A DNA stretch of 64,000 bases from UBA5336 sp964492485 (GCA_964492485.1 CAZBKM010000005.1:62001-126000); one strand, 5' to 3'; positions 53,836 through 63,052 are shown, counted from the first letter of the stretch. Notes: generated from the sequence alone by a model not told the origin. Numbers and translations are program-made.

Positions 53836-55968
53836 ATGTTTGATACCAAATCCGTGTCGCTGGAATGGGCCGGCCGCACACTGACGCTCGAAACCGGACG
53901 CATGGCTCGCCAGGCCGATGGGGCCGTGCTCGCCACCTATGGCGATACCACCGTGCTTGCCACGGCGGTCTACAACAAGACAGCAAATCCCGATCAGGAC
54001 TTCTTTCCGCTGACCGTGCACTATCAGGAGAAGTACTACGCCTCGGGACGGATTCCCGGCGGCTTCTTCAAGCGCGAAGGTCGTCCGACGGAGAAGGAAA
54101 CCCTGACGTCGCGCCTGATCGACCGGCCGCTGCGACCTCTGTTCGTCGACGGGTTCAAGAACGAGGTTCAGGTCGTCGTCACGGCGATTTCCTACGATCT
54201 CGAGAACGATCCGGACATTCTGGGAATGGTGGCGGCCTCAGCCGCCTTGGTCCTGTCGGGAGCGCCCTTCATGGGGCCCATTGCCGGCGCCCGGGTCGGC
54301 TACAGGGATGGGCAGTACCTTATCAATCCGCGGGTCGAAGACCTGATGGAGTCCGAGCTCGACCTGGTGGTCGCCGGGACGGCCGATGCCGTGATGATGG
54401 TGGAATCCGAAGCCCGCGAACTGCCCGAAGACGTCATGCTTGGCGCCGTGATGGCGGGTCATGAGGCCATGCAGCCCGTGATCGATGCGATCATCAAGCT
54501 GGCCGAACAGGCCGCAAAGGAACCGTTCGAGTTCGAACCGGAGGATCTGTCGGGTCCGAAGCAGGCGATCGTCGACCTGGTCGGCGCGGAGCTGCGCGAG
54601 GCCTACGGCATTGTCGACAAGCTGGAGCGCCAGACCGCCGTCGCGGCCCAGCGCGACCGGGCAAAGCTCGCGTTGGTTGCCTCCGAGGCGGCGCCTGACG
54701 GGATGACGCCGCAGATCTTCAAGGCTGCCTTCAAGGAAGCCGAGGCGGACGTGGTGCGCGGTACCATCCTGGACACCGGCAAGCGCATCGATGGCCGCGG
54801 CCTGGCTGATATTCGCCCGATCGTGGCCGAGGCCGGCGTGCTGCCGCGGACCCATGGCTCGGCGCTGTTTACCCGTGGCGAGACCCAGGCGCTGTGCGTG
54901 GCGACGCTGGGCACATCCGACGACGAGCAGTTCATCGATGGCCTGGGCGGCACCTCGAAGCAGCGATTCATGCTGCATTACAATTTCCCGCCCTACTCGG
55001 TCGGAGAGACGGGCCGCATGGGCGGTGCCGGCCGCCGGGAGATCGGCCACGGCAAGCTCGCCTGGCGCGCGCTCAGCGCGGTGCTTCCAGGGCCGGAGAC
55101 CTTTCCCTACACCCTGAGGCTGGTGTCGGAGATCACCGAATCGAACGGCTCGTCCTCGATGGCGACGGTCTGCGGTTGCGCGCTGGCAATGATGGACGCC
55201 GGCATTCCGATCACCCGTCCCGTATCGGGGATTGCCATGGGCCTGATCAAGGAAGGGGATCGGCACGCCGTGCTGTCCGACATCCTGGGCGACGAGGACC
55301 ACCTGGGCGATATGGACTTCAAGGTGGCCGGTACGGACGTGGGCGTCACCTCGCTGCAGATGGACATCAAGATCGCCGGAATCACCCGCGAGATCATGCA
55401 GACCGCGCTGGACCAGGCGAAAGGCGGTCGGATGCACATTCTCGAGGAAATGAAAAAGGCGCTCGCCAACAGCCGCGAGGCTCTGTCGGACTATGCGCCA
55501 CAGATGGAGGTGATGCAGATCCCGGTCGACAAGATCCGGGAGGTCATCGGCTCGGGTGGCAAGGTCATCCGCGACATCGTGGAAACGACGGGCGCCCGGG
55601 TGAATATCGAGGATGACGGGACCGTGCAGGTATCGGCGCTGGACCGTGCGTCGATCGACGCCGCATTGAAGCGGATCAAGGAAATCACGGCAGAGCCTGA
55701 AGTCGGCGAGATCTACCAGGGCCGCGTCGTCTCCCTCAAGGATTTCGGCGCCTTCGTGAATTTCTTCGGGGCGCGCGACGGGCTGGTGCACGTCTCGCAG
55801 ATGGCCAATCACCGGGTGAAGCATCCCAATGAACTCCTGAAGGAAGGCGACACCGTTTACGTCAAGCTGGTCGGTTTCGACGATCGCGGCAAAGTGCGTC
55901 TCTCCATGAAAATGGTCGATCAGGAGACGGGGTTGGAGATCGCCGAAGAATCAGAAGCCGCAGACTAA
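53836..55968 (+). CDS. pnp: Polynucleotide phosphorylase
   Basis: A 710-aa 3'-5' exoribonuclease. Two RNase PH cores ([33 protein letters not shown]), a KH domain ([18 protein letters not shown]) and an S1 domain ([25 protein letters not shown]) ending in a short acidic tail. Standard length and domain order. A terminator hairpin follows at 56005. Confidence 0.98.
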   Translation: MFDTKSVSLEWAGRTLTLETGRMARQADGAVLATYGDTTVLATAVYNKTANPDQDFFPLTVHYQEKYYASGRIPGGFFKREGRPTEKETLTSRLIDRPLRPLFVDGFKNEVQVVVTAISYDLENDPDILGMVAASAALVLSGAPFMGPIAGARVGYRDGQYLINPRVEDLMESELDLVVAGTADAVMMVESEARELPEDVMLGAVMAGHEAMQPVIDAIIKLAEQAAKEPFEFEPEDLSGPKQAIVDLVGAELREAYGIVDKLERQTAVAAQRDRAKLALVASEAAPDGMTPQIFKAAFKEAEADVVRGTILDTGKRIDGRGLADIRPIVAEAGVLPRTHGSALFTRGETQALCVATLGTSDDEQFIDGLGGTSKQRFMLHYNFPPYSVGETGRMGGAGRREIGHGKLAWRALSAVLPGPETFPYTLRLVSEITESNGSSSMATVCGCALAMMDAGIPITRPVSGIAMGLIKEGDRHAVLSDILGDEDHLGDMDFKVAGTDVGVTSLQMDIKIAGITREIMQTALDQAKGGRMHILEEMKKALANSREALSDYAPQMEVMQIPVDKIREVIGSGGKVIRDIVETTGARVNIEDDGTVQVSALDRASIDAALKRIKEITAEPEVGEIYQGRVVSLKDFGAFVNFFGARDGLVHVSQMANHRVKHPNELLKEGDTVYVKLVGFDDRGKVRLSMKMVDQETGLEIAEESEAAD

Positions 55969-56004
55969 ACATCCGCCCACTGACGGATTATCGATGATCG
56001 TGAA

Positions 56005-56032
56005 GGGCCGCCCGCGAAGGGCGGCCCTTTTT
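56005..56032 (+). terminator. Intrinsic terminator after pnp
   Basis: GGGCCGCCC (56005-56013), loop GCGAA, GGGCGGCCC (56019-56027) and TTTTT: a perfect textbook terminator. Confidence 0.95.
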
Positions 56033-56146
56033 CGTGTCAACACGGAAAATTTCCGAAAGCGACGAATACCCGGAAAATACTGCAAAAATTGTCGAATGCG
56101 GCCCACGAAACGGTTCCTGTGCGGATCAACTCAATCCATGACGTCA

Positions 56147-56163
56147 TTGACAATAAACTGTCA
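56147..56163. promoter_or_regulatory. TTGACA and TGACA/TGTCA inverted repeat in A+T-rich leader
   Basis: The region 56033-56173 is markedly A+T-richer than its surroundings. It holds TTGACA at 56147-56152 and TGACA-N6-TGTCA (56148-56163), with more TGACA copies nearby, including CATGACA just upstream of the CAP gene. It probably carries the CAP gene promoter and possibly an operator. Confidence 0.45.
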
Positions 56164-56173
56164 CATACGAACC

Positions 56174-57046
56174 ATGACATCCATGTTACAGTTTTATGAC
56201 AAATATTGGACCCTGTCCGTGCTGGCGCTTGCGGCACTGACGGTCCCCGCCAACGCCGAGCCCGCCGCATCCGACGGATGTGAACTTTCCGATGGCTACG
56301 CCCGGGAGCTACCCGCCTTCATGGCTGAAGCCGACGCCTGTCTGGCGCGAGAGGTCACGGCGCCCGCCAAGGCAACTGCGGAGCGGATCGCGGTGCTCAC
56401 GGAACGCCTTCGCGCCAAGGCGGGGCTGGCGGCGTTCGCCACCCGCGACAGCCTCGACCGGGCCGCCAGGGCCCATGCGCTCGACATGGCCGCCCGTGGC
56501 TATGTGGCCCACTCGGACCCGGAAGGCCGAAACCATCTCGACAGGTTGCGCGCTCTGGACCGGACGCTGCTGGTCGGAGCGACCGGCGCCAATGTGGCCG
56601 TGGTCCCCAAGAGCTATGGTCCGATCGACGCCTTCAATGCGCTGATCGAGGATGAGGTGAACCGCGAGAACCTCACACGGTCGTCCTTCACCCATGCCGG
56701 CGTCGGCGTGGCCGAAGGGCCGGACGCTCTCTACCTGGTGCAGGTCTTCGCCCAGGTGGATGGCGAGTTGGAAACCCCGCTGCCACTCAGGCTTCCAGCG
56801 CTCGCATCGGTGAAGGCCGAGCTGCTTAACCCCCGCTTCGAACCGGAAGCCTGGCGGCTCGAGGCGTCCGATGGCCGTCCGGTGCGTCGGGGGCTCGGCA
56901 CGACGATCCTCGCCCGCAACGGCGGGCCGGATGCAGACGGGCCCTACTATCTGGAGATCGACGCGCGCCTGGGAACCGCCGTCTATGCCCTGAACGGTCC
57001 GATGGTAAGCGGTCCGACGATCGCTGCAGCGCGCGATACCGACTGA
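56174..57046 (+). CDS. Secreted CAP/SCP-domain protein
   Basis: A 290-aa exported protein. Signal peptide about 1-30 (hydrophobic SVLALAALTVPANA, cleavage after ANA), then a CAP domain with LDRAARAHALDMAARGYVAHSDPEGRN, NALIEDEVNRENLTR and FTHAGVGVAEGPDALYLVQVFAQ (in parts), the usual CAP motifs. The C-terminal 90 residues are not recognised. Start is the ATG at 56174 or 56183; the frame extends to 55994 but those codons carry the pnp terminator. CAP proteins can be extracellular peptidases or binding proteins; role here unknown. Confidence 0.8.
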   Translation: MTSMLQFYDKYWTLSVLALAALTVPANAEPAASDGCELSDGYARELPAFMAEADACLAREVTAPAKATAERIAVLTERLRAKAGLAAFATRDSLDRAARAHALDMAARGYVAHSDPEGRNHLDRLRALDRTLLVGATGANVAVVPKSYGPIDAFNALIEDEVNRENLTRSSFTHAGVGVAEGPDALYLVQVFAQVDGELETPLPLRLPALASVKAELLNPRFEPEAWRLEASDGRPVRRGLGTTILARNGGPDADGPYYLEIDARLGTAVYALNGPMVSGPTIAAARDTD

Positions 57047-57084
57047 ACGGTTTCGCCTTCGCATGCGTCGGGATAAGACGCGGC

Positions 57085-57792
57085 ATGACCCGTGACCGCC
57101 GCGTCTTTCTCATCGCCGTTGCCGGAGGGTCCGGCTCCGGCAAATCAACGGTCGTCGATGCCCTGCTCGCCCGCCTCGGGCCTGAGCAGGGCATTGTCGT
57201 TCATGAAGATGCCTATTACTGGCCGATGTCCCATTATGGCGAGGCGCGAACCGACACCGAGCGGGCCGAGCTGGCTGCCCGGGTCGATTATGACGATCCC
57301 GGGGCGAAGGATGTCGGCCGCCTGGTCAGCGATCTGGCAGCCGTAAAGCGCGGGGAGGCAGTCGACATTCCCGTCTATGACTATGCCCGGCACGACCGAA
57401 GCGACACCCAGCGCCGGATTGCCCCACGGCCTGTGGTGATCTTCGAGGGAATTCACGCCTTGTCCCTGCCGGAACTGCGACCGCTTGTGGACCTGGCGAT
57501 TTATGTTGACACGCCAGACGATCTGCGACTGGCCCGCCGGTTGCGCCGCGACGTGGTCGAGCGGGGCCGCGATGTGGAGGGTGTGCTCAACCAGTATCTC
57601 GCAAGCGTGCGGCCGGCTCACTACCGCCATACCTATCCAGCCAAGTTCTCGGCCGACCTGGTGATCGCCGACGAGGGCCTGCCTGCCTATGGCGACATCG
57701 TTCCCTCGGAGGCCGCCATAGAACGGATGCTGGCGCCGATCCTCGAACGGCTGCACCGGGCGGGACTGACCCTCAGCCGCACCGCGCCCTGA
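57085..57792 (+). CDS. Uridine kinase-like P-loop kinase
   Basis: A 235-aa kinase. P-loop GGSGSGKST at residues 14-22, VVHEDAYYWPMSHY, RVDYDDPGAKDVGRLV and PVYDYARHDRS, IFEGIHALSLPELR (in parts) match the uridine kinase/phosphoribulokinase family. It would phosphorylate uridine/cytidine in pyrimidine salvage; exact substrate is inferred. Stand-alone, 38 nt after the CAP gene. Confidence 0.85.
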   Translation: MTRDRRVFLIAVAGGSGSGKSTVVDALLARLGPEQGIVVHEDAYYWPMSHYGEARTDTERAELAARVDYDDPGAKDVGRLVSDLAAVKRGEAVDIPVYDYARHDRSDTQRRIAPRPVVIFEGIHALSLPELRPLVDLAIYVDTPDDLRLARRLRRDVVERGRDVEGVLNQYLASVRPAHYRHTYPAKFSADLVIADEGLPAYGDIVPSEAAIERMLAPILERLHRAGLTLSRTAP

Positions 57793-57843
57793 TGAGCCAG
57801 GGCCAGACGGCGGGGGCATACGTCCGGTCCATGCCGCGCCCTG

Positions 57844-58458
57844 TCACCGGACGCGCAGTTCGAATGCGACCAGCAGGATCGCGGCGGCTGCCGCCCAGGC
57901 GCCCAGGATGCGGGGGGCCAGAGCGAAGGCCATGTGCCGGTGCGACCGGCGCAGGCTCCAGCTTGCCGCGCCGGCGAGGTAGAGCGTCATCAGGAGCGCG
58001 CCGGCAAGGCTGCCGAGGGTGGTGGGCAGCAGACCCCGCGCCATAGGGGACAGGTCGGGCAGGGCAGCGAGCCCGGCCACGAGGCCGCCCGACAGGGCAG
58101 CCGCCATCGCCGGCGCGCGCGTGGTGGATGCCTGCGCGGCAACGCCTCCGCCGAACAACACGATCAGGCCCAGTGCCGCGAGGGTCGCCTCTCCTCCACC
58201 AAACCCCCAGGCGATCAGCGTGCCGGCAAGCAGGGCGGCAAGGTAGATGGCCCAGGCCAGGGGCTGGGCGCCGGTCGGGGCACGGGCAAGGACCAGGCCA
58301 AGCGTTGCGGCGAGCAGACCTTGAACCGGTTCGAGGATCGGTTGGACGAGGCCGCTGGCGAGCCCTTCTGCGCCGGGGAGCGGCGCGTGGGCGTGGGCCC
58401 CCTGACCGAGCAGGATGGCGCCGCAGAGGAGGGCCGGAAACCGGCGAAACCTAGGCAA
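57844..58458 (-). CDS. HupE/UreJ-like membrane protein, second copy
   Basis: A 204-aa hydrophobic protein with an N-terminal signal-like segment (ALLCGAILLGQGAHAHA) and about six transmembrane helices. It resembles HupE/UreJ but is more divergent than its upstream neighbour, which it overlaps by 8 nt. HupE-type proteins are nickel/cobalt permeases; whether this one carries metals is unknown. Confidence 0.55.
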   Translation of the reverse strand: MPRFRRFPALLCGAILLGQGAHAHAPLPGAEGLASGLVQPILEPVQGLLAATLGLVLARAPTGAQPLAWAIYLAALLAGTLIAWGFGGGEATLAALGLIVLFGGGVAAQASTTRAPAMAAALSGGLVAGLAALPDLSPMARGLLPTTLGSLAGALLMTLYLAGAASWSLRRSHRHMAFALAPRILGAWAAAAAILLVAFELRVR

Positions 58459-59044
58459 GGCCGAACAGGAACCCTGTCCCCAGGATCGCGATCACCGCGC
58501 CTGAGGCCTGCAGGACGATGCGTCCTTGCGGGCGGTCTGCGAGCAGGCCGAACCCGATCCCCGCCAGGTGCAGCAGACCTGTGGAGAGAACGAAGCCGAC
58601 CGCATAGGCCGCTGGATTGGCCGCATGGGGCAGTTCGGTGCCGTGGGCATGGCCGTGAAACACGGCGAAAGCGGCAACAAGTGCCAGCGCCACGCTCAGG
58701 GGCGCGCGCCAGGCGGCAAGGATCGCCAGGCCGATGACGATCGAGGATAAGGCGATTCCCGGCTCGACGAGCGGCAGGGGCAAGCCGATCACGCCGGCCG
58801 CTCCGCCCAGTGCCATGATGGCGGGAAAGGCCAGCGGCAGCATCCAGATCGCCGGCTGGCGAAGGAAGGCGCCCCATATGCCCACCGCGACCATGGCGGT
58901 GACATGGTCCCAGCCGAACAGCGGATGCGTGAAGCCCGAGGCGAATCCCCCTGCGAGACCCTCGCCGCGTGCATGTGCCGCTGCAGGCAGGGCCGTGGCC
59001 TGGGCCAGCACGAACCAGGCTGAGAAGGCGGCCAGGCGGCGCAT
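58451..59044 (-). CDS. HupE/UreJ family metal-permease-like protein
   Basis: A 197-aa membrane protein with a signal peptide (ending LPAAAHA) and the HupE/UreJ signatures GGFASGFTHPLFGWDHVTAMVAVG and FAVFHGHAHGTELPHAANPAAYAVGFVLSTGLLHLAGI (in parts), with conserved His residues expected for Ni2+. I chose the ATG at 59044 because it begins a clean signal peptide. It lies 28 nt after fabI, in the same direction, so may be co-transcribed with it. No hydrogenase or urease gene is present. Confidence 0.8.
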   Translation of the reverse strand: MRRLAAFSAWFVLAQATALPAAAHARGEGLAGGFASGFTHPLFGWDHVTAMVAVGIWGAFLRQPAIWMLPLAFPAIMALGGAAGVIGLPLPLVEPGIALSSIVIGLAILAAWRAPLSVALALVAAFAVFHGHAHGTELPHAANPAAYAVGFVLSTGLLHLAGIGFGLLADRPQGRIVLQASGAVIAILGTGFLFGLA

Positions 59045-59072
59045 CGGGATCTCCAGCAGACGCAGGACCGGG

Positions 59073-59885
59073 TCAGGTGTCGAGGTCGGGCACGCCGACG
59101 GCATGGAATCCGGCATCCACATGGATCACCTCCCCGGCAATCGATTGACCCAGGGGCGAGAGAAGATAGAGCGCGCAACCGGCCACGCCGTCCATGCGTG
59201 TGTCCTCCTTCAGGAGGGACCAGTCGCGCCCGGTGGACATGAGGCTCTTGCCGCCCCGGATACCGGCCATGGCGAGCGTCTTCATCGGTCCGGCCGAGAT
59301 GGCGTTCACGCGAATACCCTTGGGCCCGAGGTCGCGCGCGGCGTAGCGGGTCGCCGCCTCGAGACCGGCCTTGGCCACACCCATCACATTGTAGGAGGGG
59401 ACCGTCCGCTCTGCGCCCAGATAGGTCATGGTGACCATGGCGCCGCCCTCGGTCATGAGGGCGCTGGCCCGGCGGGCGGCATCGACAAAGGAAAAGACGG
59501 AAATGTCCATGGCGCGGCGGAAGCCCTCACGGGTCGTGTTCTCCACGAAACTGCCCTGCAGTTCGTCCTTTCCGGCAAAGGCAATGGCATGCACCAGAAA
59601 GTCCAGTCGGCCCCAGCGGTCGGCAATTCGGGCGAAGGCGGCGTCCATCTGCGCGTCGTCGGTTACATCGGCCGGTACCATGAAATCCATGCCAAGCGAC
59701 TCCACCAGCGGGCGTACGCGCTTTTCAAGGACATCGCCCTGATAGGTGAATGCCAGTTCGGCGCCCTGGGCCGCCAATTGGCGGGAAATCCCCCAGGCGA
59801 TGGAATTCTGGTTGGCGACGCCCATGACGAGGCCACGCTTGCCTTTCATCAGGTCGCCCGCAGGCGGGGTCCAGGCTTCCGACAT
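59073..59885 (-). CDS. fabI: Enoyl-ACP reductase FabI
   Basis: A 270-aa NADH-dependent last-step enzyme of fatty-acid elongation. Signatures: GLVMGVANQNSIAWGIS (coenzyme site), the SYNVMGVAK motif with the Tyr-x6-Lys pair, and GIRVNAISAGPMKTLA. Three more codons at the N-terminus would be possible (ATG at 59894). The likely partner fabA lies 301 nt upstream; fabB, often between them, is missing. Confidence 0.97.
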   Translation of the reverse strand: MSEAWTPPAGDLMKGKRGLVMGVANQNSIAWGISRQLAAQGAELAFTYQGDVLEKRVRPLVESLGMDFMVPADVTDDAQMDAAFARIADRWGRLDFLVHAIAFAGKDELQGSFVENTTREGFRRAMDISVFSFVDAARRASALMTEGGAMVTMTYLGAERTVPSYNVMGVAKAGLEAATRYAARDLGPKGIRVNAISAGPMKTLAMAGIRGGKSLMSTGRDWSLLKEDTRMDGVAGCALYLLSPLGQSIAGEVIHVDAGFHAVGVPDLDT

Positions 59886-60186
59886 ACCATCCACTCCGAT
59901 CCGTTTTCTGGGCTTTGGCTAGGCGGCGGCGGCGCGCGGGTCAATCGGTCTGAAGCGCTTCCAGGCGAAGTGGGCACCGGTTCGCCGTCCGGAAGCGCGT
60001 GAGGCAAGACCTGCTTCCAGGCGAAGTGGGTACCGGTTCGCCGTCCGGAAGCGCGTGAGGCAAGACTTGGCTGCAGGCTAGCGGCCTGGAGAAAGTTCGG
60101 AACAGACGGACTCGGTTGCGAACGGAGACTTGCGCAATAACAGTGATGTAAAGCGACGGTCCGGCGTGAAACGAAAGGCCGGCGCT
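59886..60186. other. 301-bp repeat-filled gap between fabI and fabA
   Basis: No open frame is supported. It holds a tandem duplication of repeat family 1 (59955-60068) and copy B of repeat family 2. Confidence 0.7.
59957..60068. repeat. Tandem duplication of repeat family 1 (56-bp period)
   Basis: Two 56-bp units (59957-60012 and 60013-60068) differ at only two positions. Each has GCTTCC...GGAAGC arms around the core GCGAAGTGGG[C/T]ACCGGTTC, the same core as the single copy at 35124. Confidence 0.9.
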
Positions 60187-60189
60187 TCA
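60087..60189. repeat. Interspersed structured repeat, family 2, copy B
   Basis: It shares with copy A (44631-44731) a GGTTGCGAACGGAGACTTGC block (18 of 20 bases) and a TAAAGCGACGGTCCGG...CCGGCGCTT stem. The stem's right arm covers the stop codon of fabA. Confidence 0.65.
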
Positions 60190-60726
60190 GTTCGACAGTT
60201 CGCTAGGCTGGAACAGGCCGACCTTCATGTCGGTTGCCGTGTAGACTTGTTTGTCGTCGGCGAAGACCTTTCCGTCCGCCACCCCGAGCACGAGGCGGCC
60301 GCGCTTCACGCGCTTGAGCTCCACCTCGTAGCGCACGCGCTTGACCGACGGCGTGATCTGCCCGGTGAACTTGACCTCGCCCACGCCAAGGGCGCGTCCC
60401 TTTCCCGGCGAGCCGGACCAGCCAAGCCAGTAGCCCACGGCCTGCCACATGGCGTCGAGGCCGAGGCAGCCTGGCATGACCGGATCGCCGGGGAAGTGGC
60501 ACTGGAAGAACCAGAGGTCCGGATGAATGTCCAATTCCCCGATCACGTGCCCCTTGCCGAAGGTGCCGCCCTCCATCGTGATTTCGGTGATGCGGTCCAT
60601 CATCAGCATGGGCGGGGCGGGAAGCTGGGCGTTGCCCGGGCCAAAGAGGTCGCCCTGGCCGGACCGGATCAGGTCGTCGTGACTATAGGCGGCCTTTGGG
60701 GAGTGAAAGTCGTGGGGGCTCTGCAC
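60187..60726 (-). CDS. fabA: 3-hydroxydecanoyl-ACP dehydratase/isomerase FabA
   Basis: A 179-aa enzyme that introduces the double bond into unsaturated fatty acids. [20 protein letters not shown] carries the catalytic His and Asp; [18 protein letters not shown] is the other signature. I chose the GTG at 60726 for the usual family length; an ATG at 60810 is in the same frame. Unsaturated fatty acids normally need FabB too, which is not here. Confidence 0.95.
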   Translation of the reverse strand: MQSPHDFHSPKAAYSHDDLIRSGQGDLFGPGNAQLPAPPMLMMDRITEITMEGGTFGKGHVIGELDIHPDLWFFQCHFPGDPVMPGCLGLDAMWQAVGYWLGWSGSPGKGRALGVGEVKFTGQITPSVKRVRYEVELKRVKRGRLVLGVADGKVFADDKQVYTATDMKVGLFQPSELSN

Positions 60727-60858
60727 GCGGTTGCTCTTTCTCTTGGGTCGGGCTCTTGAATCGAGCTCTCGGCTCTGGTGTTCGCTCGTTCCTGCCCGAA
60801 CCCAGCCCATGCGGCAACCTTGGCAGGCAAGCGGCAGTGCTGCCAGGTCGCGGCCGTG

Positions 60859-61422
60859 CTACTCCTCGCGTGCGCCCCAGACAGCCTCGCGGATCGCCCA
60901 GCCACGCCGCCCCTCGACGCGCACGTCGCACCAGTGGCGCAGGCAGTCGCCAAGCTTCACCACGAGACCCGCTTCCAGCCGGGCGGCAACCGGCGCGTCG
61001 CTGCGTGGGCCGTCGCGCAGCGGCGTGTCGATGCGGATCAGGCCGGTGCGTGTCCCGTCAAGCATTCGGGCATGGACCCAGACCTCGTCGCCGTCGGGGT
61101 CGCGGACCCGGCGCCAGTCTATGCTTTCCTTCACGATCAGTACCGGCAGGTCCTGGCGGCGATACTGCCACAGGATCGGATGCTCCTCGCTCGGGCCGGC
61201 GCGGCCGTTCACCTCGCCGTAGCGCAGGCTCGCAAACCGAGGCACCGGCTCGCCGCTGATATGGCTGATCCGAGCCTCCGGCTCGCCGCTCTGGGCAGTG
61301 GCCGTGGGAAAGAGGCAAGTGCCCGCTACCGCGCAGGCAGCGACCGCCAACCGTCGCGCCAGGCGTCGCGCAGGGCGCGCGCGCACAAGTCGGCTGGGGC
61401 GGGACAGGGACACAGGACGCAT
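60859..61422 (-). CDS. Exported SH3-domain protein
   Basis: A 187-aa protein with a basic N-terminus and hydrophobic export segment (about residues 20-45), followed by two SH3b-like repeats (RFASLRYGEVNGRAGPSEEHPILW, DWRRVRDPDGDEVWVHARML; GLVVKLGDCLRHWCDVRVEGRRGWAI in parts). Such proteins adjoin the D-2-hydroxyacid dehydrogenase gene in many alphaproteobacteria. The ATG at 61422 starts the export segment; a longer frame from 61524 would overlap the neighbour's start. Confidence 0.8.
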   Translation of the reverse strand: MRPVSLSRPSRLVRARPARRLARRLAVAACAVAGTCLFPTATAQSGEPEARISHISGEPVPRFASLRYGEVNGRAGPSEEHPILWQYRRQDLPVLIVKESIDWRRVRDPDGDEVWVHARMLDGTRTGLIRIDTPLRDGPRSDAPVAARLEAGLVVKLGDCLRHWCDVRVEGRRGWAIREAVWGAREE

Positions 61423-61523
61423 GGCGTGATCTTGCCGTGGGTTGATGAATCCCTCGTAAATTGCGTGAGATTGGCGGGCCGCGGGCGCTCTGCTAACAAC
61501 AGGCGTCGCGTGAGAGAGGTCCA

Positions 61524-62510
61524 ATGGCGAATCGCAAGCTAAAGGTCGTTGTCACCCGCAAGCTGCCCAGCGCGGTGGAGCTTCGCCTGAAGGAACTGTT
61601 CGACGCCGAACTGAACGAGACGGACACGCCCTTCACGCCGGTCCAGCTCGCGGATGCCATGGCGCGGGCGGACGTTCTGGTGCCGACGGTGACTGACCGG
61701 ATCGATTCGGGGCTCGTGGCCGGGGCCGGGGCGCAGCTTCGCCTGATCGCGCAGTTCGGAGCGGGGATCGACAACATCGCGGTAGATGCGGCCGTGGACC
61801 GGGGGCTGACCGTTACCAATACGCCGGGCGTCCTGACGGACGACACCGCCGACGCGGCCATGGCATTGATCCTGTCCGTGCCCCGGCGCCTGTTCGAGGG
61901 CGCCCGCGTGATTCGACAGGGCGGGTTCACCGGCTGGTCGCCCACCTGGATGATGGGACGCCGGATCGCCGGCAAACGGCTTGGCATTATCGGCATGGGC
62001 CGTATCGGACAGGCCGTCGCAAAGCGGGCGCGCGCATTCGGTCTGCAGATCCACTATCACAACCGAAAGCCGGTGAGTCCTAAGATCGAGGAGCTTCTGG
62101 GCGCGACCTATTGGGAGAGCCTCGACCAGATGCTGGCGCGGATGGACATCGTGTCGGTGCATTGTCCGCACACGCCGGCCACCTACCACCTGCTCAACGC
62201 CCGCCGGATCGACCTGATGAAGCCCGACACTTTCGTGATCAACACCGCTCGAGGCGAGGTGATCGACGAAGGCGCGCTGGCCCGCGCGCTGGAGGAGGGT
62301 CGCATCGCCGGTGCGGGGCTCGACGTGTTCGAGCGGGAGCCGGCCGTCAACGAGACGCTGAAGAGCCTGCCCAATGTGGTGCTGTTGCCGCACATGGGCT
62401 CGGCAACCGAGGAAGCGCGGGTGGAGATGGGCGAGAAGGTCATCATCAACATCAAGACCTTCGCCGACGGACACAAGCCGCCAGATCGCGTGATCCCGGC
62501 GATCCTCTAG
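61524..62510 (+). CDS. D-isomer 2-hydroxyacid dehydrogenase (glycerate/glyoxylate type)
   Basis: A 328-aa NAD(P)H-dependent oxidoreductase. Nucleotide site GIIGMGRIGQAVA, catalytic Arg in NTARGEVIDE, and the His in LLPHMGSATEEAR are all present, with VTNTPGVLTDDTADAAMAL. It resembles bacterial D-glycerate dehydrogenase/glyoxylate reductases; the substrate is not certain. A GAGAGAGG site precedes the ATG. Divergent from the SH3 gene. Confidence 0.92.
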   Translation: MANRKLKVVVTRKLPSAVELRLKELFDAELNETDTPFTPVQLADAMARADVLVPTVTDRIDSGLVAGAGAQLRLIAQFGAGIDNIAVDAAVDRGLTVTNTPGVLTDDTADAAMALILSVPRRLFEGARVIRQGGFTGWSPTWMMGRRIAGKRLGIIGMGRIGQAVAKRARAFGLQIHYHNRKPVSPKIEELLGATYWESLDQMLARMDIVSVHCPHTPATYHLLNARRIDLMKPDTFVINTARGEVIDEGALARALEEGRIAGAGLDVFEREPAVNETLKSLPNVVLLPHMGSATEEARVEMGEKVIINIKTFADGHKPPDRVIPAIL

Positions 62511-62761
62511 CCTGTTCGGTCAGCGCCTGGACCAGGTTCAAGACAGCGAAAGTCCGCCTGCGGACGGCGGCCCTCGAAATCGATGTGACAGACATTGCGC
62601 TCATGGCGCCGGCACCAGACCTGAAGGCCCATGTCGGTGAAGCCGATGTCCAGCACCGTGTAGTCCCGAAGCGAGCGCGCATCGGTCTGGCCCGCGCTGA
62701 ATTCGGCGTGGCAGGCATTGCAGACCAGCGGCTCCCGGATGGCATACAAGAGATGATCCAT
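62507..62761 (-). CDS. Small Cys-rich protein, unrecognised
   Basis: An 84-aa protein with CNACHAEF near the start and WCRRHERNVCHIDFEG in the middle. The Cys/His spacing suggests one zinc site. I do not recognise a named family. It overlaps the end of the dehydrogenase gene by 4 nt on the opposite strand. The ATG at 62761 is chosen because a Cys motif follows; 62818 is a longer option. Confidence 0.6.
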   Translation of the reverse strand: MDHLLYAIREPLVCNACHAEFSAGQTDARSLRDYTVLDIGFTDMGLQVWCRRHERNVCHIDFEGRRPQADFRCLEPGPGADRTG

Positions 62762-62976
62762 GACCTGTCTCCGGCTGAGTTCCGCCAGCGGAGCTAAACC
62801 GCGACGCCGGCGCATCAAGCATGGCCTGGACGACCGGCATCCGCACTGGGGCCCGGCACGCGTCCTTCGGCATGCGCACCGGACCGGAGGCCACCGAGGA
62901 CCGGACCCGAAGCCGGGTCCGCATTCAGGCCAGAGGCGAGGTCTGACCCATGTGTCCGGGTCGGACAGCAGGCGGG
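62762..62976. other. Gap between the small Cys-rich gene and tRNA-Thr
   Basis: 215 bp. It holds a 7-bp G+C-rich inverted repeat (CGGACCC/GGGTCCG around 62902-62921) and nothing else that I can name. Confidence 0.35.
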
Positions 62977-63052
62977 TGGTGCCGCAAGAGGGACTCGAAC
63001 CCCCGACCTATGCATTACGAATGCATTGCTCTACCAGCTGAGCTATTGCGGC
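62977..63052 (-). tRNA. tRNA-Thr (anticodon CGT)
   Basis: A 76-nt cloverleaf on the minus strand. Acceptor GCCGCAA pairs fully with TTGCGGC, D arm GCTC/GAGC, anticodon stem ATGCA/TGCAT with loop TTCGTAA (anticodon CGT), T arm GGGGG-TTCGAGT-CCCTC, discriminator A, encoded CCA. It decodes ACG. Confidence 0.96.

Noticed and set aside
55994..56173. N-terminal extension of the CAP protein from 55994
   Set aside because: It would translate the pnp terminator hairpin and an A+T-rich promoter-like region and put about 60 residues before a clear signal peptide.
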